NCBI GenBank assembly: GCA_023266435.1
Contig: JAHFQF010000018.1
Span: 1 to 19,016 of the forward strand
Length of the DNA: 19,016 nucleotides
Reading direction: 5' to 3'
From: Legionellales bacterium
GTDB lineage: Bacteria > Pseudomonadota > Gammaproteobacteria > Berkiellales > Berkiellaceae
Position numbers and translations under genes: made by a program. The first letter of the stretch is position 1. Each line of letters begins with the position of its first letter. The notes beneath the pieces were generated by a model. That model saw nothing but the letters and a program-made list of their open reading frames with translations. It was not told the DNA's origin and searched no databases. Positions 13,284-19,016 of the stretch are shown one piece after another.

Positions 13284-13955
13284 ATGAGCATGGATAAGCA
13301 AGATCCGGATGTTTTTCCAAGTGGGCAAGGCGCTTTTTTTCTCACAGGGAAAGCCGGGTGTATTGAAATCAATACAGCTGCCAATGAGGGATTTCGCCAA
13401 GATCGCGTTGGGATTATCTGTCACCCACATCCTCTGCATCAGGGTACAATGAATAATAAAGTCGTGACTACTGCAGCGAAAGCCATGCAGAAAAATGATT
13501 TTCCAGTAATTCGCTTTAATTATCGTGGTGTTGGGAAAAGTGCGGGATCTTATGGTGAAACCATTGGAGAAAGTGAAGATTTACTGTCAGTATTCACTTG
13601 GGTGAGACGGGTATTGCCGCATGCTCAAGTAGTCTTAGCTGGTTTTTCCTTTGGCGCGTATATTTCACTGAAAGTGGCTTGTGAGCAGATGCCTTTGAGT
13701 CTGCTAGCAATTGCGCCGGCGATCCCTCATCAAAGCGAGTATAGCGAGTTGGCAAAGCAAATCGTGTGTCCGTATTGGGTAATCATTGGTGATCAAGATG
13801 AGTTAGTGCCTGTAGAGGCGGTGATCAATTGGCATCAATGTATTCAAGCTCCTACGCAACTCATTGTGATGCCTAATGCCAGCCATTTTTTTCATGGGCA
13901 ATTAATGGAATTACAACGGCACATTCATGAATGGATTCAACAAACCGCCCTTTAA
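13284..13955 (+). CDS. Alpha/beta hydrolase of unknown substrate
   Basis: The 223-residue protein is a compact alpha/beta hydrolase, similar in pattern to the COG2945 group. Landmarks are the oxyanion region CHPHPLHQGTMNNKVV (47-61), FNYRGVGKSAGSYGE (78-92), nucleophile elbow GFSFGA with Ser122, acid GDQDELVP with Asp172, and the catalytic histidine His201 in NASHFFHG. There is no signal peptide, so it should be cytoplasmic. The substrate is not predictable from sequence. ATGs at 13284 and 13290 are both possible starts, and neither has a clear ribosome binding site. It follows murA by 6 nt and overlaps zapE by 29 nt, so it is co-transcribed with both. Confidence 0.88.
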   Translation: MSMDKQDPDVFPSGQGAFFLTGKAGCIEINTAANEGFRQDRVGIICHPHPLHQGTMNNKVVTTAAKAMQKNDFPVIRFNYRGVGKSAGSYGETIGESEDLLSVFTWVRRVLPHAQVVLAGFSFGAYISLKVACEQMPLSLLAIAPAIPHQSEYSELAKQIVCPYWVIIGDQDELVPVEAVINWHQCIQAPTQLIVMPNASHFFHGQLMELQRHIHEWIQQTAL

Positions 13956-15051
13956 GACGCCTTCCTTACAGCAAAATTATTTACAGCTGGTTCAGCAGAG
14001 CGAACTAGAATATAACGCCGTACAGTTACAAATTTTGGCACATTGCCAGCAGCTCCTCGAACAATACAATACACCGCCAGGTTGGTTAGAGCGTCTAGGG
14101 ATAACCTCTAAAAGCAAAAAAGGCATTTATCTGTGGGGTGGGGTTGGTGCAGGTAAGACCATGATGATGGACATGTTCTATCAGGCGTTGAGCCTACCTG
14201 CTAAAAAACGGCTACATTTTCATGAATTCATGCGATTTTGTCATCAGTCTTTAGCCGATTATACTGGCCATGCTGATCCGTTGGCAAAAATTGTCAAAAC
14301 GCTCAGCAAAAGCACAGCAGTACTTTGTCTGGACGAATTTTTCGTTGGAGACATCGGAGATGCAATGATCCTCAGCCAGCTATTAAAAAATTTCGAACGT
14401 TATGGCATTACACTCATTACGACCTCAAATACAGAGCCTAAACATCTGTATGCAGAAGGATTGCAGCGCGCTAAATTTTTACCTGCCATTGCTTGGATAG
14501 AGCAACATTTAGCGATTTTACCTTGCCAAGTTGGGCAGGATTATCGTTTTAATGCGCTCAAGCCCGCTGGATTATATCATCATCCCTGTAACCGACAGAC
14601 TTGGCAGATATTAGAAGCATTATTTAAAAAATTGCATCCTGGTGCGAAAGTGATACGAGCGCCGATTGAAATAGAGCATCGTATGATCGACGTGGTCGCT
14701 CGTACGGAAACGGTCATTTGGTTTGAGTTTGCGGTACTCTGCCAAACCGCAAGGAGTCAGTTGGACTACTTGTGTATTGCCAAAAATTATCCAGTGGTTC
14801 TTATAAGTGGAATTCCTAGCTTATCTGTATTCAGAGCAGATGAGCGTAAGCGTTTTATTTACTTGGTAGATGTTTTGTATGAGGCGCACGTCGATTTGGT
14901 GATCCAAGCGGAGGAGCCTATGACGACATGGGCAGCTTTCAGTCAGCAGTTTTCAGAGTGTGCCCGAACTTATTCGCGTTTGCAGGAGATGCAGACTGAG
15001 GTGTACTTGTCTAGAGCGCACGTGCAGTTTCCCCAATTAGGATTGGACTAG
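13927..15051 (+). CDS. zapE: Cell division protein ZapE (AFG1-like ATPase)
   Basis: The 374-residue protein matches ZapE (375 in E. coli), an AAA+-like ATPase that associates with the Z-ring at division; the same family includes mitochondrial AFG1. Walker A is GGVGAGKT (71-78) within GIYLWGGVGAGKTMMMDMFY, Walker B LCLDEFFVGDIGDAMIL has Asp136-Glu137, and sensor region ITLITTSNTEPKHLYAEGLQRAKFLPAI follows. Canonical members have DEFQVTDI; Phe-Val-Gly here is a modest variation. The C-terminal third (YPVVLISGIPSLS, RRFIYLVDVLYE-like) is conserved. The start overlaps the hydrolase by 29 nt. No good Shine-Dalgarno precedes ATG 13927. Confidence 0.93.
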   Translation: MNGFNKPPFKTPSLQQNYLQLVQQSELEYNAVQLQILAHCQQLLEQYNTPPGWLERLGITSKSKKGIYLWGGVGAGKTMMMDMFYQALSLPAKKRLHFHEFMRFCHQSLADYTGHADPLAKIVKTLSKSTAVLCLDEFFVGDIGDAMILSQLLKNFERYGITLITTSNTEPKHLYAEGLQRAKFLPAIAWIEQHLAILPCQVGQDYRFNALKPAGLYHHPCNRQTWQILEALFKKLHPGAKVIRAPIEIEHRMIDVVARTETVIWFEFAVLCQTARSQLDYLCIAKNYPVVLISGIPSLSVFRADERKRFIYLVDVLYEAHVDLVIQAEEPMTTWAAFSQQFSECARTYSRLQEMQTEVYLSRAHVQFPQLGLD

Positions 15052-15060
15052 TGCTTTTTT
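15033..15060 (+). terminator. Weak terminator candidate at the end of zapE
   Basis: CCAAT (15033-15037) pairs with ATTGG (15042-15046) over a 4-nt loop inside the last zapE codons. A T6 tract follows at 15055-15060, 8 nt after the stem. The stem is short and the tract distant, so this is tentative. Confidence 0.25.
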
Positions 15061-15158
15061 AGCTGGTTAGGGGGGGGGCGCTTGAGGGCTTGCTCCTTCC
15101 TGCAGTCTTACTTTGCGCAATCCTGGATTCAGGTCTCGTCAGGAATGCTACGGCACCC

Positions 15159-15177
15159 CAAAATGAGAATCATTATC
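15159..15177 (+). promoter_or_regulatory. Fur box upstream of feoAB
   Basis: The 19-mer CAAAATGAGAATCATTATC agrees with the Fur consensus GATAATGATAATCATTATC at 16 of 19 positions. In the 7-1-7 view (15165-15179), TGAGAAT-C-ATTATCA matches at 14 of 15. It is about 75 nt upstream of the feoA start, in the correct place to repress Fe(II) uptake when iron is plentiful. Possible promoter words follow: TTGACT at 15182-15187, and TTAACT (15204-15209) with TAAGAT (15226-15231) at a 16-nt spacer. Confidence 0.88.
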
Positions 15178-15250
15178 ATTATTGACTTTATTCAGATTAT
15201 CGGTTAACTTTTGCTGGCATTTTCATAAGATAAATCGTTGGGGTGTGGCA

Positions 15251-15481
15251 ATGAACATGAATGAACTAAAAGTAGGGGAGCGGGCAAAAATCCTTAATTA
15301 TACCCCCGGCTCTCGTCCTTCCCGCCAGCGTTTATTGGTCATGGGTCTAACTCCTGACACCGTCGTACAATTAACACGCATTGCACCCTTTGGTGATCCG
15401 TTACAACTCCACGTCAGAGGTTGTAATTTGAGTTTGCGTAAGTCAGAAGCAAACTTGATCCAAGTTGAAAAAATTACATGA
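15251..15481 (+). CDS. feoA: Ferrous iron transport protein FeoA
   Basis: From ATG 15251 the protein has 76 residues (75 in E. coli). The frame opens upstream to a TTG at 15182, but that lies in the promoter region and the added residues are not FeoA-like. An ATG at 15257 is a second possible start. FeoA is a small SH3-like cytoplasmic protein that supports FeoB. Typical features are the N-terminal LKVGERAKILNY, then RQRLLVMGLTPDTVVQLTRIAPFGDPLQLHVRGCNLSLRKSEANLIQVE. Its stop overlaps the feoB start by 4 nt (ATGA), showing translational coupling. Confidence 0.93.
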   Translation: MNMNELKVGERAKILNYTPGSRPSRQRLLVMGLTPDTVVQLTRIAPFGDPLQLHVRGCNLSLRKSEANLIQVEKIT

Positions 15482-17808
15482 CCCATCCTAAGAAGCTTCC
15501 TACCGTTGCTCTGATTGGTAATCCTAACTGTGGAAAAACAGCACTCTTTAATCTGTTAACAGGGTTACATCAACGGATTGGTAACTGGTCTGGGGTCACG
15601 GTTGATCGCAAATCCGGGCAAGTCTTAGGGCGAGGATTTGATTTTGAATTGGTTGATCTGCCAGGTACTTATGCGTTGACGTTACCTGCCTTTTGTCATG
15701 GTGCTGATGAGACGATTGCGATTCAATTTTTGCAACAAGAGCCTTTTGACCTCATTTTAAATATTGTGGATGCCACACATTTAGAGAGACATCTTTATCT
15801 GACTTTAGAGTTATTAGAGATGGGGTTGCCTGTACTCTTAGTAGTAAATATGATTGATCTCGTTTCTCAACCTTTACCATTAGAGCAATTTGCAAAAGTA
15901 CTGCAATGTCCAGTAGTGGGTATTTCTGCTACCAAGCACAGGGGCATTCAATCGCTGATTGCTAGCGTACAAAAAACCATAGAGTCCTCCAATTTTTGCC
16001 CGGAAAAAACGCTTGAGGTGATTTATCCTCCTGTGATCCAAACGGCAATTGATCATTTGGTCCCTTGGATTTCCTCTCCTCTGCAGCTTGCTGCTACTCA
16101 TAAAACCACCGCTATCAAGCGAGCACTTGCTGTACGCTGTATACAAGCCGATGCAGATTTGACGGGGAGTCCTCAAAGTGACTCATTCAAACAAGCTTTC
16201 ACTGAGATTCGTGAAAATCTTGCAGATCATCCAGAGTTCGAAGCGGATATTTTGATTGCAAAATCACGTTATGAAACAATTCATCAGTGGCTCAAAGTAT
16301 TATCGCTTCCTAGCGTTCCTTTTAAACATCCCCTCACAGAGATGATTGATAAATTTGTTTTACACCGCTATTTGGGCATTCCTATCTTTTTACTCGTGAT
16401 GTATAGCTTATTTGTATTTGCCATTCATGTAGGGGGGTTATTAACACCTTTTTTTGAAATTGTGGCCAATACAATTTTAGTGGATGGTGTTGGGCATGTT
16501 TTGGCAAAATATCATGCCGCCAGTTGGGTGATAGCCTTATTGGCAAACGGCGTTGGAACGGGTATCAGTACCACCATCTCTTTTATTCCTGTGATTGGCT
16601 CCATGTTTCTCTTTTTATCCTTGCTAGAAGGCTCAGGTTACATGGCAAGAGCAGCAGTGATCGTCGATCGCTTTATGCGTTTTATTGGGTTGCCTGGAAA
16701 ATCTTTTGTGCCCATGATTGTTGGTTTTGGCTGTAATGTGCCTGCGATCATGGCAACACGTAGCTTAGAAAATAAACGCGATCGTATTTTAACTGTTTTA
16801 ATGAGCCCTTTTATGTCGTGTGGGGCTCGATTGGCTATTTATACTCTCTTTGTTGCTGCTTTTTTCCCAGAAAATGGTCACAACATTGTATTTCTATTGT
16901 ATATCACTGGCATTCTGATGGCGGCGGTAACAGGCTTACTGTTAAAAAAGACCTTATTAAAAGGGGAGCCATCGCCGTTAATATTAGAGCTGCCTTCTTA
17001 TCATTTTCCTCAACCTAAAACCTTGCTACGGCATGCTGGGCAACGGTTACAACGTTTTATTTTTAAAGCTGGCAAGCTGATTGTGCCTCTGTGTTTAATC
17101 ATAGGCATGCTGAACGCATTGGATAATGATGGTCAATGGCGACACCATGAGTCCACCGGTGATTCTCTATTAGCGAGCATAGGGCGTAGTTTGACGCCAC
17201 TTTTCTCACCAATGGGCATTGAAGAAGACAATTGGCCAGCAACAGTCGGGCTACTGATGGGCGTGCTCGCAAAAGAGGTGGTTGTCGGAACGATGAATGC
17301 TTTGTACAGTCAAGAGTTGGGTGTGGGCATCCAAGGTGCAGACAGTGATATGCATTTATTAGCTGATCTCAAATCTGCATTTGCAACCATTCCACAGGAA
17401 TTCGCTAACTTGAGTAACGGTATTTTGCACCCGTTAAATAGCATGGTAGAGGCTGGAGATATAGATGCGTCTGTGTTTACGATTATGCAACAACGTTTTC
17501 ATGGCCAAGCTGGTGCATTTGCTTATTTGCTATTTGTTTTGCTCTATTTCCCGTGCGTATCAGCAACAGGAGCAATGCTGAGAGAGGTGAATCGCTCCTG
17601 GACCTTGTTTTCAGTTGTTTGGACAACTGCTGTTGCGTATGCGGCAGCAGTTATTTTTTATCAAATCGCTACTTTCACCTTGCATCCGTATTATGCAATG
17701 ACGGCGATTGGTCTTTCGCTCAGTATGTTACTGGGGCTGGTCTTTGTGTGTATTCACTTGGGTCGTAAAGTACCTCGCCCTTTCCCAACCCGCGTAGTAT
17801 TGCAATAA
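15478..17808 (+). CDS. feoB: Fe(II) transporter FeoB
   Basis: At 776 residues this matches E. coli FeoB (773). The N-terminal G-protein domain has G1 GNPNCGKT (14-21), the G2 threonine region GNWSGVTVDRKSG, G3 DLPGTY, G4 NMID and G5 SAT, followed by the helical GDI-like linker (about 170-280). The membrane part carries the two Gate motifs: GSGYMARAAVIVDRFMRFIGLPGKSFVPMIVGFGCNVPAIMATR with its conserved cysteine, and LLMGVLAKEVVVGTMNALY, with FPCVSATGAM further on. FeoB is the inner-membrane Fe(II) importer. No feoC follows. The gene ends at a perfect palindrome that probably terminates the operon, and a Fur box precedes feoA. Confidence 0.97.
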   Translation: MTHPKKLPTVALIGNPNCGKTALFNLLTGLHQRIGNWSGVTVDRKSGQVLGRGFDFELVDLPGTYALTLPAFCHGADETIAIQFLQQEPFDLILNIVDATHLERHLYLTLELLEMGLPVLLVVNMIDLVSQPLPLEQFAKVLQCPVVGISATKHRGIQSLIASVQKTIESSNFCPEKTLEVIYPPVIQTAIDHLVPWISSPLQLAATHKTTAIKRALAVRCIQADADLTGSPQSDSFKQAFTEIRENLADHPEFEADILIAKSRYETIHQWLKVLSLPSVPFKHPLTEMIDKFVLHRYLGIPIFLLVMYSLFVFAIHVGGLLTPFFEIVANTILVDGVGHVLAKYHAASWVIALLANGVGTGISTTISFIPVIGSMFLFLSLLEGSGYMARAAVIVDRFMRFIGLPGKSFVPMIVGFGCNVPAIMATRSLENKRDRILTVLMSPFMSCGARLAIYTLFVAAFFPENGHNIVFLLYITGILMAAVTGLLLKKTLLKGEPSPLILELPSYHFPQPKTLLRHAGQRLQRFIFKAGKLIVPLCLIIGMLNALDNDGQWRHHESTGDSLLASIGRSLTPLFSPMGIEEDNWPATVGLLMGVLAKEVVVGTMNALYSQELGVGIQGADSDMHLLADLKSAFATIPQEFANLSNGILHPLNSMVEAGDIDASVFTIMQQRFHGQAGAFAYLLFVLLYFPCVSATGAMLREVNRSWTLFSVVWTTAVAYAAAVIFYQIATFTLHPYYAMTAIGLSLSMLLGLVFVCIHLGRKVPRPFPTRVVLQ

Positions 17809-17822
17809 CTTTTAAAAGTGCA

Positions 17823-17846
17823 GGGGTCGGCATGCATGCCGACCCC
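17823..17846. terminator. Perfect 24-nt palindrome between convergent genes
   Basis: Bases 17823-17834 (GGGGTCGGCATG) are the exact reverse complement of 17835-17846. The RNA hairpin could have a 9-bp, very GC-rich stem with a 6-nt loop. On the plus strand CTTTT follows 4-8 nt later; on the minus strand the hairpin is followed by TGCACTTTT. Lying between the stop codons of feoB and the minus-strand GLUG gene, it is best read as a bidirectional terminator. A protein-binding palindrome is the alternative. Confidence 0.7.
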
Positions 17847-17860
17847 CTAGCTTTTGCGTA

Positions 17861-19016
17861 TTAGAAACTCGAGCATGCGAGATTAGATTTGCTCACATAC
17901 TTGAGAGTGGGAAAAGTTTTTTTCTTCAATAGCCATCTGGATTCGGAAAAACCAGCTGGTTTCATGAACCTTTTGTTTTGTAAGTTTTTTTCAGAAACGC
18001 CTTGGCCTAATGCACTATTGGGATTCGTTTCTTTGTCTTGATTCCAAAAAACCCCATCGCCACCTAGACTATTGGTGATAGCACTTACAATGACTCCAAT
18101 CCCTGTTGCTGCATCGGGATCAATCGTTCCATTAAAGTAACTTTGTTGTATTTTAGAGAAATTTAATACGCCAACTAAGCCACCCAGTGCTATGTTAGGC
18201 TCAAATTGCTCTGTAGAGGGAACATCAATTGTAATTGCTCCTGTGTAATAAGCATCGCAGAGTTGCGATTGCCTGGTCATTGTTCCTACCAACCCACCGA
18301 TGGCAGACATGGTTAGATCATTGGTGCCGTTAATTTGCATATGGGCTTGCGCAGCTTCGAGAGTTGTATTTTCCATGCGTCCCACGATCCCACCCACAGA
18401 ATCATTACCTTGCGTTAATTGTATGACACCAGACACTTTCACATTGCTAATTTGTGAGTCTTTGAGATAGCCAGCCAGCCCACCTGAACGATTGCTGCCT
18501 TGAGTCTTTACATTCACCACTACATTATCAACAGTGGTCATTTCGCCATGTCCAATGAGACCGCCAACCTCATAACTGACACCAGTATTTTCGCTACCAA
18601 TTTGAATTTCTATGCCCAAATTTTTAATGGTGGCACCTTGAGTATGACGAAAAACACCAATGTGTTGTCTGTTTTGTAATGCTTCACTAGAAACCAAGAG
18701 TATATTATTTAATGTGTGGTTTTGACCATCAAAAGTGCCTGTAAAAGGTGCTTCTAAACTACCGATCATAATGAATTTGTCTGAATACGCACTCGTAAAA
18801 CTGATATCGCTGCCTACGATAAAATTTTTATCTAAATACGTGACACCAATTGCGTTAAATTGCTGTGCCGAACACAGCACATAAGGATCTGTTTCGCTGC
18901 CATTACCAGCGCTAAAGGGGGCTGCATCGGGCAAAGGCTCATCATCACAAACAAAAGCCATTGCACATTGAGAGACGAATAAGAAAACGGTAATGATACT
19001 GATTCTAGAGGCAAAG
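17861..19016 (-). CDS. Secreted GLUG-motif beta-repeat protein, 5' end beyond the window
   Basis: The reading frame is open to the window edge, so the start is missing. Residues encoded at 18956-19015 read ...SRISIITVFLFVSQCAMA followed by FVCDDEP, a signal peptide with AxA cleavage. The ATG at 18961 lies inside that cleavage site and is not the true start. Counting from it (366 residues), the N-terminal domain has the GSETDPYVLCSAQQFNAIG and FTGTFDGQNHTLNNILL pattern of filamentous GLUG proteins. Five GLUG-like turns follow: VGGLIG (132-137), SGGLAG (159-164), VGGIVG (189-194), IGGLVG (221-226) and LGGLVG (259-264). It ends with WLLKKKTFPTLKYV. Proteins of this kind are beta-helical and surface-exposed or secreted. 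It may act in adhesion or host interaction, but the role is not known. Confidence 0.85.
   Translation of the reverse strand, partial: FASRISIITVFLFVSQCAMAFVCDDEPLPDAAPFSAGNGSETDPYVLCSAQQFNAIGVTYLDKNFIVGSDISFTSAYSDKFIMIGSLEAPFTGTFDGQNHTLNNILLVSSEALQNRQHIGVFRHTQGATIKNLGIEIQIGSENTGVSYEVGGLIGHGEMTTVDNVVVNVKTQGSNRSGGLAGYLKDSQISNVKVSGVIQLTQGNDSVGGIVGRMENTTLEAAQAHMQINGTNDLTMSAIGGLVGTMTRQSQLCDAYYTGAITIDVPSTEQFEPNIALGGLVGVLNFSKIQQSYFNGTIDPDAATGIGVIVSAITNSLGGDGVFWNQDKETNPNSALGQGVSEKNLQNKRFMKPAGFSESRWLLKKKTFPTLKYVSKSNLACSSF

Noticed and set aside
12713..13439. Overlapping minus-strand frames within murA and the hydrolase gene
   Set aside because: They lie antisense to strongly conserved genes and show no recognisable protein features.
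15052..15158. A third copy of the mlaF-leader block on the minus strand (TGAATCCAGG...GCGCAA)
   Set aside because: Only a short stretch resembles block 1, the second block is absent, and the orientation differs. It is too weak to claim.
15182..15250. feoA start at TTG 15182
   Set aside because: This lies directly after the Fur box in the likely promoter, and the added 23 residues are unlike FeoA.
1..19016. CRISPR arrays, tRNA or rRNA genes, transposase or phage genes
   Set aside because: No regularly spaced repeats, tRNA-like cloverleaf, rRNA sequence or mobile-element protein motifs were seen in any frame.

Overview
The window looks like chromosomal DNA of a gammaproteobacterium with roughly 40-45% GC. 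The two large divergent gene blocks match the envelope/PTS-Ntr locus known from Escherichia coli and relatives (kdsD-lpt-rpoN-hpf-ptsN-rapZ on one strand, mlaFEDCB-ibaG-murA on the other). The presence of hprK plus a mannose-type EIIA and HPr after rapZ, and a GLUG-repeat secreted protein, points towards Coxiella/Legionella-like or Xanthomonas-like lineages rather than enterobacteria. The order-level placement is inference from gene content only.

Layout. Positions 1-273 form an inverted-repeat-bounded, GC-richer non-coding element that starts exactly at the window edge. It is followed by a small hypothetical gene (306-647) and a second, 156-bp imperfectly palindromic MITE-like element (651-806). 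From 816 to 8095 the minus strand carries one compact run, read right to left: kdsD, lptC, lptA, lptB, rpoN, hpf, ptsN, a short hprK, rapZ, an EIIA of the mannose family, then, after a 193-nt gap, HPr. A divergent regulatory region (8096-8461) has recognisable promoters for both directions and a long structured leader in front of mlaF. The plus strand then carries mlaF-E-D-C-B (8462-11461), a structured 225-nt gap with a promoter, ibaG, murA, an alpha/beta hydrolase, zapE, a Fur box, and feoA-feoB (to 17808). A perfect 24-nt palindrome separates feoB from a convergent minus-strand gene for a secreted GLUG-repeat protein, whose 5' end runs off the window.

How the genes fit together. Most of the window serves the cell envelope: KdsD makes arabinose 5-phosphate for KDO; LptA/B/C belong to the LPS export bridge; Mla moves phospholipids between the outer and inner membranes; MurA commits UDP-GlcNAc to peptidoglycan; ZapE acts at division. 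The PTS-like proteins have no sugar permease here and look purely regulatory: HprK, RapZ, EIIA-Ntr, EIIA-Man and HPr sit together with sigma-54 and the ribosome hibernation factor. feoAB is a separate iron-responsive Fe(II) uptake operon.

The main oddities are the two or three inverted-repeat elements at the left end, the shared sequence blocks between the mlaF leader and the mlaB-ibaG gap, a single-domain HprK, the absence of kdsC from its usual place, and a RapZ without the usual basic C-terminal tail. I see no CRISPR array, tRNA, rRNA, phage or transposase gene. No clear new multi-gene system is visible; the best candidates for something undescribed are the non-coding elements.
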